DNA from: Oligoflexia bacterium
GTDB taxonomy: Bacteria > Bdellovibrionota > UBA1018
Direction: 5' to 3'
NCBI GenBank assembly: GCA_903858195.1
Contig: CAIOHW010000193.1
Location: 1 to 14,945, forward strand
DNA: 14,945 nt
Shown: positions 7,601 through 14,578 of the stretch, piece after piece
How positions within the stretch are numbered: the first letter of the stretch is position 1
How the letters are laid out: every line of letters starts with the position of its first letter
The notes under the pieces: model-generated
What the model saw: only the letters and a program-made list of their open reading frames with translations
The model's database searches: none
Told to the model about the DNA's origin: nothing
Translations under genes and position numbers: made by a program

Positions 7601-7840
7601 GGCGAGCTCAAGACGGCCTGCCAGCAGACCTGTCCGACCGAGGCGATCTCGTTCGGCAACATCAATGACGAATACAGCAAGGTGGCCAAGCTCCGGAAGC
7701 ATCCGCGTGACTTCAGGGCGCTCGAGGTGCTGAACACCAAGCCGCGTGTTTCGTACCTGACCAAGGTTCGCAACACGGTGGCGGCGGCGGCACATGCGGA
7801 TGGCGGCCACGGCGCTGACAATCACGGCGGCGGCCACTAA
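4688..7840 (+). CDS. actB: Alternative complex III subunit ActB, molybdopterin-oxidoreductase-like and Fe-S protein
   Basis: 1050 residues. The frame is open back to 4532, but that part overlaps actA; ATG at 4688 fits the family. Residues 1-56 form an extended pre-region, then a Tat motif RRDFLTLMG (Arg57, Arg58), a hydrophobic run and Cys75, a possible lipidated residue. About 80-750 is the molybdopterin-oxidoreductase-like part, which in ACIII holds no Mo cofactor. The C-terminal part binds clusters: C812/815/818/822, C867/870/875/879, C899/905/909 (Thr902 replaces a fourth Cys, as for a [3Fe-4S] site) and C948/951/978/982. That predicts three [4Fe-4S] and one [3Fe-4S]. The tail has four His in its last 15 residues. 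It carries electrons from the quinol site to the hemes. Confidence 0.93.
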   Translation: MDQTTQNTPRHWVGTEELNPSYWQDEKVREKRAQEFHDKPIETLAAIEKSEGFELARRDFLTLMGASMAMSTVACVRRPVHKIIPYVVKPEEITPGVANFYASTDPESGSGVVVRVREGRPIKLEGNDLHPMTRGALSARGQAQILGLYDPERLTAPATRKRGGSAKKSTWQELDAAAIEQLKKVAASGGKVAVLTGEIRSETTRRLVSEFLAQFRQGVHVEYEPLALDEVVAGQELSYGTAVMPSYRFDQADYVVSLGADFLGTWPGAAEASTLWVGKRKLNGPVAENKTLSKLVTFESMMSLTGANSDERHPVRPGDELKVALSIAQVISSNGAQIGADAQSLVSGYRPDVVAKDLGMKDGGEAIRKIGLELLKHRGRSIVIAGGISSKTVDAVALQAAVNLINSALGNEGQTIDGTSSSAARGVGFAALQSLVQEMRDGKVSALVIWGANPAFTLPSAADFVESSKKVATVISISERDDESAQLADLVAADHHWLENWGDAHPRKGLYSLQQPVLAPIHDTRSGQDTLLVWTHALGGKGADSWHEYLRASWREGVAREFGVAAAGFEKFWEGALRDGVVDTMKGRPPASSARSIRSAAVSRLPKFKASNPEATLLALYSKVSMGDGRHANNAWLQEMPDPITTVAWDNYLNIGPAAAEKLGLRQDDVVEVTSEGIRIELPVNLQPGLHPQTVAMAVGYGRRNVGKVGNGKGVDAYPMVKVVPGALVFSGHEVKLRRTGRFFKLAQTQWHHKSENRPIINDLTLAEYIANPGASNHTDPHLRLKEVPSIWPVHDYSKGYQWGMSIDLNSCTGCGACIIACQAENNIPVVGRDNVRISREMHWIRLDRYYSGSPEQPSVVFQPMICQHCENAPCETVCPVLATVHSEDGINQQIYNRCVGTRYCANNCPYKTRRFNFFDHWKSYEGTLNMAWNPEVTVRSRGIMEKCTFCTQRIRDARDKAALEGRHIKDGELKTACQQTCPTEAISFGNINDEYSKVAKLRKHPRDFRALEVLNTKPRVSYLTKVRNTVAAAAHADGGHGADNHGGGH

Positions 7841-7854
7841 GAAAGGACGACCCC

Positions 7855-8466
7855 ATGGCAACTGGAACTCTCTCAGCTTCGTCCGAAAAGCCGATGGCAG
7901 GTGTGCTCGGGTATTTTGATGATCCCACGGCACTCGTGGAGGCCACTGCAAAAGTTCGTGAAGCCAACTACTCGAGCTTCGACGTGTTCACCCCCTATCC
8001 GGTGCACGGGTTGGATGCCGCACAGGGCCTCAAGCGCTCGCCGCTGCCGTATGTGACGTTCGTGGCCGGTGCTACGGGCTTCATGCTGGCGTGCATTCTC
8101 CAGGGCTGGACTTCGGTGATCGATTGGCCGCTCAATGTGGGCGGCAAGCCCTTCTGGTCTTGGCCTGCATTCGTGCCGATCATGTTTGAGCTCACCGTGC
8201 TGCTGGGTGGCCTGGCCACAGTGGGTGCGATGTTCGTGCTCAATGGGCTCCCGAACATCACCAAGAAGGCTTTTGATCCCTCGCTGACGACTAATCGCTT
8301 TGCAATCCTGATCGAGGCACCTGTCCAGGTTGCGAGCGACGAGGAGGAGGAGGAGAAACCCAAGAGCCAGAATTTCAAGGCGTTCAGCGAGGCCGAGGCG
8401 GCCGATTTCCTCAAGAAGCTTGGCGCCAAGGAAGTGCGGACCGTTTACCAGGAAGGCTGGTTCTGA
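7855..8466 (+). CDS. actD: Alternative complex III subunit ActD (DUF3341 family)
   Basis: 203 residues. An N-terminal ferredoxin-like segment (GVLGYFDDPTALVEA, then YSSFDVFTPYPVHGLD at 40-54) is followed by two membrane helices at about 66-89 and 107-130. The C-terminal part has an acidic run of five Glu at 163-167 and ends KLGAKEVRTVYQEGWF. This layout and the FTPYPVHGLD motif are typical of DUF3341/ActD, a small membrane subunit of ACIII of structural role. Shine-Dalgarno GAAAGGA lies at 7842-7848. It follows actB after 14 bases, where most act operons have actC in between. Its C-terminal codons carry AGGAAGG, which can serve as the Shine-Dalgarno of actE. Confidence 0.9.
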   Translation: MATGTLSASSEKPMAGVLGYFDDPTALVEATAKVREANYSSFDVFTPYPVHGLDAAQGLKRSPLPYVTFVAGATGFMLACILQGWTSVIDWPLNVGGKPFWSWPAFVPIMFELTVLLGGLATVGAMFVLNGLPNITKKAFDPSLTTNRFAILIEAPVQVASDEEEEEKPKSQNFKAFSEAEAADFLKKLGAKEVRTVYQEGWF

Positions 8467-8468
8467 CC

Positions 8469-9041
8469 ATGAAGCTTCGTCACGCAACCGGTATCGCTGC
8501 AGCAGTCGTCACGCTTGCGGCATCTTCACTCCTCTCGGGCTGCAAGCACGAGAAGCCCAACTTCATCTTCATGCCCGACATGTATTACAGTCCGGCCATC
8601 AAGGCGCAGGAAGAGGGCGCCATGCGGATGCCCGTCAAGGGTACGGTGCCCCGTGGGTTCTCACGCTATGACTTCGAGGTCGAGAACAACGAGGAGCTCG
8701 GACGCAGGCTGACAAACCCGTTGGCTCGTACCAAGGCTGTCCTTCTACAGGGGCAGAAACAGTACAACACCTACTGCATCGTTTGCCACGGGCCTTACGG
8801 TGAGGGCGATGGGTCGATCGTGCCCAAGTACCCGAGGCCGCCCTCGCTCCAGAGCGAGAAGATCAGCCAGTGGCCCGATGGCCGCATTTTCCACGTGATC
8901 TCGTCCGGGCAGAACATCATGCCGAGCTATTCGACGCAGATTTCGCAGGAAGATCGGTGGGCTGTGGTGCACTACATCCGTGCCCTCCAGCGCGCCAAGA
9001 ACCCGACGAACGAAGACATCAAGATTTCTGAGGCAATGTAA
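8469..9041 (+). CDS. actE: Alternative complex III subunit ActE, monoheme cytochrome c lipoprotein
   Basis: 190 residues. A lipoprotein signal peptide (KLRH, hydrophobic 8-22, lipobox LSGC) predicts a lipidated Cys25, so the protein is anchored on the periplasmic side. The cytochrome c domain has CIVCH at 103-107 and a likely distal ligand Met151 in NIMPSY. The N-terminal stretch MPDMYYSPAIKAQ at 35-47 and the AMRMPVKGTVPRGF segment are typical of ActE. The role is to receive electrons from ActA/ActB and pass them on to the oxidase. Only two bases separate it from actD, so translation is probably coupled. Confidence 0.92.
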   Translation: MKLRHATGIAAAVVTLAASSLLSGCKHEKPNFIFMPDMYYSPAIKAQEEGAMRMPVKGTVPRGFSRYDFEVENNEELGRRLTNPLARTKAVLLQGQKQYNTYCIVCHGPYGEGDGSIVPKYPRPPSLQSEKISQWPDGRIFHVISSGQNIMPSYSTQISQEDRWAVVHYIRALQRAKNPTNEDIKISEAM

Positions 9042-9050
9042 GAGGTCCGC

Positions 9051-10241
9051 ATGCAGGCAGCACATCAGATCCCGAATCCAGGCAAGTTTCAGGTCCCTTC
9101 AGGGCTTCGCAATGTGTTCATCGGCCTGCTGGTGGCAGGGCTGGTGGCAGCAGGTCTGGCCTACGCCAAGGACCCCGCCCGCTTCTGGCCGGCACTCGTC
9201 CACAACCATTTCTACTTCCTGAGCCTCGCGCTGGGAGGCCTCTTTTTTGCTGCGATCCAGTGGGTGACCGGCGCCATGTGGAGCGCTCCGGTGCGCAGGC
9301 TTGCCGAGAGCTTCACGGCCTTCCTGCCGTGGCTGCTCGTCACGTTTGCCATCCTGTTTTTTGGCCTGAAGGATCTCTACAAGTGGACCAACCATGACCT
9401 CGTGGCTGGCGACATCATGCTCTCGGGCAAGCAGGCCTACCTGAATGTCCCGTTTTTTGTGGTGCGCAACGTGCTTGCGATCCTGCTGTGGATCGCATTT
9501 GCCGGCAAGATGATCGGAAACTCCATCCGCCAGGACGAAACGAAGGATCCCGCCATCACCGGGCGCAACCGCGTGTTCGGTCCGATCTTCCTGATGGTCT
9601 TTGCGATCACTTTCACGCTCACGGCCTTTGACCTCCTCATGTCGCTGGATCCGTACTGGTTCAGCACGATGTTTGGAGTCTACTGCTTTGCCGGGCTCTT
9701 TTATTCGACATTGGCACTGGTTGCGATCGTGACGGTTTACCTCAAGCGCAAGGGTGCGCTCGACGGCATCGTGAACGACAACCACCTGCACGATCTCGGT
9801 AAGTTCATGTTCGCCTTCACGGTGTTCTGGGCCTACATCGGCTTCTCGCAGTTCATGCTGATCTGGTACGCCAACCTCCCCGAAGAGACGGGCTACTTCC
9901 TGCACCGCATGACGCCAGCCTGGAAGGCCGTCTCGGCGTTCCTGCTTTTTGGCAAGTTCTTCACCGTGTTCGTGATGCTGCTCCCGCGCGGCAACAAGCG
10001 CGACCCGCGCGTGCTGTTTGGCGTGGGATGGTTCATGCTCGTTGCCCAATGGATCGACATCCTCTGGCTCATTCAGCCCGAATTCTTCACCTCACCGAAG
10101 TTTGGCTGGGTGGAAGCGGGTGTGCTCGCTGCGTTTGCAGGGGCTTTTGGACTTGCGATGTTCCGCTTTTTGGGTCGCCACAATATCGTGGCCATCGGCG
10201 ACCCGAGGCTCGCGGAGTCGGTGCTGCATCACCATCAGTGA
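9051..10241 (+). CDS. actF: Alternative complex III subunit ActF, NrfD-like membrane protein
   Basis: 396 residues with about ten membrane helices (roughly 21-39, 51-70, 88-105, 133-153, 174-194, 206-229, 250-272, 292-311, 319-341, 352-373). The segments LGGLFFAAIQWVTGAMWS at 61-78, FDLLMSLDPYWFSTMFGVY at 193-211 and HDLGKFMFAFTVFWAYIGFS at 247-266 are those of the ActF branch rather than the longer ActC branch. In known ACIII the quinol site next to the [3Fe-4S] cluster is in ActC, while ActF is its paralogue and may help proton movement. Shine-Dalgarno AGAGG is at 9043-9047. It is the last act gene and ends three bases from the convergent ctaB stop. Confidence 0.9.
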   Translation: MQAAHQIPNPGKFQVPSGLRNVFIGLLVAGLVAAGLAYAKDPARFWPALVHNHFYFLSLALGGLFFAAIQWVTGAMWSAPVRRLAESFTAFLPWLLVTFAILFFGLKDLYKWTNHDLVAGDIMLSGKQAYLNVPFFVVRNVLAILLWIAFAGKMIGNSIRQDETKDPAITGRNRVFGPIFLMVFAITFTLTAFDLLMSLDPYWFSTMFGVYCFAGLFYSTLALVAIVTVYLKRKGALDGIVNDNHLHDLGKFMFAFTVFWAYIGFSQFMLIWYANLPEETGYFLHRMTPAWKAVSAFLLFGKFFTVFVMLLPRGNKRDPRVLFGVGWFMLVAQWIDILWLIQPEFFTSPKFGWVEAGVLAAFAGAFGLAMFRFLGRHNIVAIGDPRLAESVLHHHQ

Positions 10242-10244
10242 CGA

Positions 10245-11150
10245 TCAGGCTTTGAAGTACGGGACGAGGTAGACGCTCCAAAGGTCTGCCACGGCACCAA
10301 ACACATAGAAGATCAGGCTGAAGTTCACCCACAAGAAGTAGGGGAGCCAGGGCTTCTTGTCGTCCGGGTTCAGCTCCGAGGCCTTGAGGTATTTGGCAAG
10401 CTCACGGAGCACCTTCGTTCCCGTCAGTGCCGCAATCACGAGATAGACCCAGCCGGTGCGAAGAAAGAACGTGCCGGCAAATCCGAGCGCCACGTAGGTG
10501 AAGCTCCAGAGCATGATGTGGAAGCGCGTGGGAGCATCGCCGTGTGCCACCGGCAGCGTGGGGACTCCCCCCTGCGCGTAGTCATCCCTGAATCGGATGG
10601 CAAGCGACCAGAAGTGCGGCATCTGCCAGTAGAACAGGATGAAAAACAGGAACAGTCCTCCCGGCGCCCAGGGATCACCGTGCGCGGCGGTGTAGCCCAT
10701 CAGGATCGGGAGGGCTCCGGGGATCGCGCCGGGAATCGCAGCAAATGCCCAGTGGCGCTTCCACCACAGGGTGTAAAGTCCGTTGTAAGAGACGACGGCC
10801 GCCACTCCCATCCAAAATACGGCAAGATCGAGCAGGTACAGGAGCCCGAGCCCCGCTCCCAGCGTCACTCCACAGAAGAGTGCGGCATGGCGCACGGAGA
10901 TCCTGCCGCTGGGCAGAGGTCTTCGCGCGGTGCGGGGCATGGCCGCGTCGGTTCCGACCTCCTGAAGCTGATTGAGCGCCGATGAGCCGGCTGCCATCAA
11001 AAAGATGCCCGCAAGCGTGTGTGCCATGCGCCAGAGCGAAAGGGGCTGCTCGAAGGGATGCCCGGCAAGGTAGCCCCCGAGCACGCTGATCAGCACGAGT
11101 GCGACGATTCCGCTCTTGGCAAGCTCTCGGTAGATGGACAAAAGCTGCAT
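10245..11150 (-). CDS. ctaB: Heme O synthase (protoheme IX farnesyltransferase)
   Basis: 301 residues from the ATG at 11150. It adds a farnesyl chain to heme b, the step before heme A in oxidase maturation; it is a multi-pass UbiA-family protein. The first prenyl-PP motif is N60-QLQ-E64-VGT-D68 followed by MPRTARRPLPSG at 71-82; most relatives have Asp where Glu64 lies. The second motif region is YTLWWKR at 126-132 with PGAIPGALP at 140-148, and FRDDYAQGGVPTLPV lies at 187-201. The frame extends to 11231, but the start at 11150 matches the usual N-terminus (YRELAKSGIVALVL) and has AGGGA upstream. Divergent from the cox operon, convergent with actF. No heme A synthase gene is seen here. Also called cyoE. 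Confidence 0.9.
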   Translation of the reverse strand: MQLLSIYRELAKSGIVALVLISVLGGYLAGHPFEQPLSLWRMAHTLAGIFLMAAGSSALNQLQEVGTDAAMPRTARRPLPSGRISVRHAALFCGVTLGAGLGLLYLLDLAVFWMGVAAVVSYNGLYTLWWKRHWAFAAIPGAIPGALPILMGYTAAHGDPWAPGGLFLFFILFYWQMPHFWSLAIRFRDDYAQGGVPTLPVAHGDAPTRFHIMLWSFTYVALGFAGTFFLRTGWVYLVIAALTGTKVLRELAKYLKASELNPDDKKPWLPYFLWVNFSLIFYVFGAVADLWSVYLVPYFKA

Positions 11151-11229
11151 CGATCGATTTCCCTGATTTTCGAAAGTTTGGCCCATGTGCGTGGTTGGGG
11201 GAGTACCAAAATTCAGGTAATAGGGGGCC
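11151..11229. promoter_or_regulatory. Divergent promoter region between ctaB and the cox operon
   Basis: These 79 bases separate two outward-facing starts. On the + strand TTGGGG (11195-11200) and TAATAG (11218-11223) are 17 bases apart, a weak sigma70-like pair that would start RNA near the ATG at 11230. TTTCGAAA at 11168-11175 is an 8-bp palindrome near the ctaB side. The minus strand has AGGGA before the ctaB ATG. The two genes act in the same pathway, so shared control is plausible but not shown. Confidence 0.4.
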
Positions 11230-12660
11230 ATGAAAATTCTTTTGACCGGCGCGACGGGTTCCGTGGGTTCCGAGCTGGGCTTGAGGCTCGCGAGGCAGGG
11301 GCACGTGTTGCATATTCTTGCCAGGAAACCGGCAAGGCATCAGGGGCAGCTGCCTTTTCCGGCACGCGCCTTTGAGTGGGACGCACTCCAGGGACCGCCG
11401 CCTGCGGAGGCGTTTCGCGGCGTCGAGGCCGTCGTTCACCTGGCGGGCGAGGCGATTGCGGGGGGCCGCTGGAGTGCAGCACGCAAGCAGGCGATCCTGG
11501 ATTCGCGCGTGATCGGGACGCGGAATCTCGTGCAGGGGATCGCACGCGCTGTTTCTGAAGGTGAAAAGATCCGCGTGCTGGCCTCTGCATCTGCGGTGGG
11601 GATCTATGGTGATCGCGGCGACGAGAGGCTCGACGAGGACTCGGCCGTGGATTCGGGTTCGCCCGATCGCGATGCGGTGGGTTTTCTCGCCCATGTCTGC
11701 AGGGAGTGGGAGAAGGCCACTGCCGAGGGACTTCCGAACTCCGTGCGCTCCGTCCAAGTCCGTGTCGGACTGGTTTTGGGCCTGGGGGGCGGCACCCTGG
11801 AAAAGCTCCTGCCGATTTTCAGGAAGGGCCTCGGTGGACCGCTCGGCGGCGGCTCGCAGTGGATGAGCTGGATCCACATCGAGGATCTGGCAGGAATCTT
11901 TGAGGCTGCAATCACAGATGACCGTTACTCAGGGGCCGTGAACGGTACAGCCCCCAATCCCGTCACCAACCGTGAGTTCACCGCGACTCTGGCTCGCGTG
12001 GTGGGGATGCCCGCCGTATTGCCAGCCCCCGCACCCGCCATCCGCATCGCCGTGGGCGGGATGGGGCAGGCCGTGTTGTCGAGCCAGAGGGTGATGCCTG
12101 CGCGCGTGCAGGCCCTGGGCTTTCAGTTCCGCTTCCTCACCCTGGATCAGGCGCTATCTGACCTGATTCCTCCAGGACGGGACGGCAGGCTTCGGGTGCG
12201 CCAGTGGCTCCCGGCTTCGCTTGAGCAGGTGTTTGATTTTTTCTCGGACGCTCGCAACCTCGAGCGCATCACACCTCCGTTTCTGCATTTTCAAATCACT
12301 TCGATGTCGACCCCCGAGATCGGTCCCGGGACGCTCATTGACTACAAGCTTCGGATCCGTGGGGTGCCCGTGAAGTGGCGCACGCTGATCGAGAGCTGGA
12401 AGCCCAGGACCGAATTCGTGGACACCCAGCTTCGGGGGCCCTACAGCAAGTGGCATCACACGCATCGCTTCGAGCCCTTGGCCGGGGGGATCCTGATCGA
12501 GGACGACGTGCTCTACCGTCTCCCTCTGGGGTGGATGGGTGAGGTCTTCGCTGGAGCCCTGGTCGATCGCGATGTGCAGGTGATCTTTGATTACCGGAAG
12601 CAGGTGATTGCCGGAATTTTTAGTCCGGTGCCTCAGTCCGCCGCAAAGGGGGAAGCATGA
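11230..12660 (+). CDS. TIGR01777-type NAD(P)-binding epimerase fused to a C-terminal SRPBCC domain
   Basis: 476 residues in two parts. Residues 1 to about 312 are a short-chain-dehydrogenase-like sugar-epimerase fold of the TIGR01777/YfcH group: nucleotide loop GATGSVGS at 7-14, VVHLAGEAIAGGRW at 68-81, ASASAVGIYGDRGDERL at 118-134 with the active-site Tyr126, and MSWIHIEDL at 212-220. Residues about 322-465 look like a START/SRPBCC ligand-binding domain (QWLPASLEQVFDFFSDARN, later GPYSKWHHTHRF and DDVLYRLPLGW). YfcH proteins have no firm biochemical role. The start has an AGGGGG stretch before the ATG. The stop overlaps sco as ATGA, tying it to oxidase assembly genes; the ligand is unknown. 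Confidence 0.85.
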   Translation: MKILLTGATGSVGSELGLRLARQGHVLHILARKPARHQGQLPFPARAFEWDALQGPPPAEAFRGVEAVVHLAGEAIAGGRWSAARKQAILDSRVIGTRNLVQGIARAVSEGEKIRVLASASAVGIYGDRGDERLDEDSAVDSGSPDRDAVGFLAHVCREWEKATAEGLPNSVRSVQVRVGLVLGLGGGTLEKLLPIFRKGLGGPLGGGSQWMSWIHIEDLAGIFEAAITDDRYSGAVNGTAPNPVTNREFTATLARVVGMPAVLPAPAPAIRIAVGGMGQAVLSSQRVMPARVQALGFQFRFLTLDQALSDLIPPGRDGRLRVRQWLPASLEQVFDFFSDARNLERITPPFLHFQITSMSTPEIGPGTLIDYKLRIRGVPVKWRTLIESWKPRTEFVDTQLRGPYSKWHHTHRFEPLAGGILIEDDVLYRLPLGWMGEVFAGALVDRDVQVIFDYRKQVIAGIFSPVPQSAAKGEA

Positions 12661-13478
12661 TTCGGGCTTTGCTGCTGGCGCTTCTTTTCGCTTCAAGCCC
12701 CCTTCTGGCGGCAGAAGGCTCCGGCATTCCGGCCGAGCTCAAGCAGGCCGGGATCACCGAAAAGCTCGGCGCGCAGGTTTCGATCGAGCGCCTTCAGTTT
12801 CGGAACGAGCAGGGTCAGACCGTTTCGCTCGGACAATACTTCAACAAGGGCAAGCCCATTGTCCTCAGTTTGATCTACTTTGAGTGTCCAAACCTATGCA
12901 GTTTTGCCCTGAATGGACTCCTGGACACGCTCAAGCAGATGGAATGGATTCCCGGACGGGAGTTCGACATCGTGACGGTGAGCATCGACCCCACAGAGGA
13001 TAGCGAACTCGCGTCGCAGAAGAAGGCCAGGTACCTCGAGAGCCTCGGCAAATCCGAGGCAGGAACGGGCTGGCACTTCCTCACCGGCGAGGAAAACCAG
13101 ATCAAAACGCTCGCAAGCCAGGTGGGCTTTGGCTACACTTATGATGAAAAGGAAAAGCAGTACGCTCACAGTGCCGCCCTCTTCGTGCTGACTCCCGGGG
13201 GACAGATCTCGAGGCTCTTGTACGGTATCGAATACAAGCCTCGTGACCTGCGCCTTGCGCTGCTCGAAGCGGCGGAGGGAAAAATCGGAACAGTGGTCGA
13301 CCGCTTCCTGCTTTTTTGCTATCGCTATGATCCAAACTCACGGTCTTACTCGGTTTATCTGTTTGGCGTGATGCGGATCGCTGCGGCAGCCACGGTCTTG
13401 GTGATGGCGGCCGCTTTTGGGCTGGTTTGGTGGAAGCAGAAGAGGGCTGATGCCCTCGCGAGGAGGAACACAGGATGA
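12657..13478 (+). CDS. SCO1/SenC-family copper chaperone for cytochrome c oxidase
   Basis: 273 residues. A cleavable signal peptide or anchor (hydrophobic 3-18, LAA at 17-19) leads to a thioredoxin-like domain. The copper ligands are in CPNLC (Cys77, Cys81) and YAHSA (His171), the set that lets SCO proteins deliver copper to CuA in oxidase subunit II. VTVSIDPTED at 107-116 is typical. A C-terminal membrane helix at about 239-258 follows FCYRYDPNSRSY, so the protein would be held by its C-terminus, as in many SCO proteins linked to this kind of cox operon. Start and stop both overlap neighbours as ATGA, and the next gene encodes the CuA subunit it would serve. Confidence 0.92.
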   Translation: MIRALLLALLFASSPLLAAEGSGIPAELKQAGITEKLGAQVSIERLQFRNEQGQTVSLGQYFNKGKPIVLSLIYFECPNLCSFALNGLLDTLKQMEWIPGREFDIVTVSIDPTEDSELASQKKARYLESLGKSEAGTGWHFLTGEENQIKTLASQVGFGYTYDEKEKQYAHSAALFVLTPGGQISRLLYGIEYKPRDLRLALLEAAEGKIGTVVDRFLLFCYRYDPNSRSYSVYLFGVMRIAAAATVLVMAAAFGLVWWKQKRADALARRNTG

Positions 13479-14554
13479 ATAAGGTCATACTCGCTCTGGG
13501 ATGGCTGGCTCTTGCGGTATCGGGTAACGCCCTTGCGCTGGAGACTCTCCCGATTCAGGGAAGCGATGTCGCCACTTCGTGGGACAGCCTCTACAACTTC
13601 CTCGTCTACCTCAGCATCTTCTTCTTTATTCTGGTCATGGGTGCCGTGGTCTACTTTGCCGTGAAGTACAAGGCCAAGCCCGGCGTCAAGGCACGCTACA
13701 TCACCGACCATCATCTGCTCGAGGGCATCTGGACGTTCGTGCCTTTCGTGCTTCTCATGGTGATCTTCGTGTGGGGTTACGTGGTCTACGAGAAGATGGT
13801 CCGCACTCCCTCGGATGCCTACGAGATCCGCGTGGTGGGCAAGCAGTGGCTCTGGCAGTTCCAATACGATGACGGCCGCACGACCATCAACGAAGTCTTC
13901 GTTCCCACCCACAGGCCGGTCAAATTCGTGATGACCTCGACCGACGTGCTGCACAGCATGTTCATTCCCAACTTCCGCGTGAAGCAGGACGTGGTTCCGG
14001 GCATGTACTCGAGCGTCTGGTTTGAAGCGAACCTGCCAGGCAAGCACCAGATCTTCTGTACCGAGTACTGCGGCGCTGCTCATTCGCAGATGCTCGCGCA
14101 GGTCATCGCGCTTGATGAAGTCGAGTGGAAGGAATGGTCCCGCGGCAAGAAGATCCTGACCGAGTCGATCCCCAAGGCGGGGACTCGCTTGAGTGATGCT
14201 TCGGGTTCGCTCCGCACCACGGATCAAACCCAGATGTCGGCAGCGGCTCCCACGCTCTCGCTCGTGGAGCAGGGCAGGGCCCACTTCAAGGGCAAGGGCT
14301 GTGTGGCCTGCCACTCAGTCGACGGTCAGGCCAAGGGCAACCTCGGACCGACCCTCAAGGGAGTGTTCGGCAACCCTGTCGCGCTCACCGCGGGCGGCTC
14401 GGCCACCCGTGACGAAAACTACATCCGCGAATCCATCGAGAATCCGATGGCCAAGGTGGTCAAGGGCTACAACCCCGTGATGCCGACCTTCAAGGGCCAG
14501 CTCTCCGAGAACGACCTCGGGGCGCTCATCGCCTACATCAAGTCCCTTCAGTAA
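13475..14554 (+). CDS. coxB: Cytochrome c oxidase subunit II with fused cytochrome c domain (caa3-type)
   Basis: 359 residues. Signal peptide (about 1-21), two membrane helices (about 41-63 and 87-105), then the cupredoxin CuA domain. CuA ligands are all present: His160, Cys195, Glu197, Cys199, His203, Met206 in FCTEYCGAAHSQM. The aromatic patch QWLWQFQY at 124-131 is the electron entry path. A linker of about 45 residues leads to a cytochrome c domain with CVACH at 276-280 and likely ligand Met336 in NPVMPTF. Electrons thus can enter through a built-in heme. The start overlaps the SCO stop as ATGA and has GAGGA just before it. No separate soluble cytochrome c gene is seen. Confidence 0.95.
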   Translation: MNKVILALGWLALAVSGNALALETLPIQGSDVATSWDSLYNFLVYLSIFFFILVMGAVVYFAVKYKAKPGVKARYITDHHLLEGIWTFVPFVLLMVIFVWGYVVYEKMVRTPSDAYEIRVVGKQWLWQFQYDDGRTTINEVFVPTHRPVKFVMTSTDVLHSMFIPNFRVKQDVVPGMYSSVWFEANLPGKHQIFCTEYCGAAHSQMLAQVIALDEVEWKEWSRGKKILTESIPKAGTRLSDASGSLRTTDQTQMSAAAPTLSLVEQGRAHFKGKGCVACHSVDGQAKGNLGPTLKGVFGNPVALTAGGSATRDENYIRESIENPMAKVVKGYNPVMPTFKGQLSENDLGALIAYIKSLQ

Positions 14555-14578
14555 CCGAGTCGAGGAGAGGATCACACC

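Noticed and set aside
4688..7840. ActB as a catalytic molybdenum enzyme
   Set aside because: The context (actA, actD, actE, actF) and extended Tat region mark it as ACIII, whose molybdopterin-like domain is known to lack the cofactor.
9099..10049. 316-codon minus-strand frame opposite actF
   Set aside because: Highly charged antisense of membrane-helix codons; actF is clearly the real gene.
11151..11231. Longer ctaB start at 11231 sharing CATG with the epimerase start
   Set aside because: The extra 27 residues do not resemble the family N-terminus and the start at 11150 has a Shine-Dalgarno; the CATG overlap is probably chance here.
10675..11877. 400-codon minus-strand frame across ctaB and the epimerase gene
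   Set aside because: It overlaps two recognisable genes, is Arg/Pro-rich and shows no domain; a shadow frame.
13355..14314. 319-codon minus-strand frame opposite sco/coxB
   Set aside because: It covers the CuA domain codons of coxB in antisense; His/Glu-rich low-complexity translation with no known motif.
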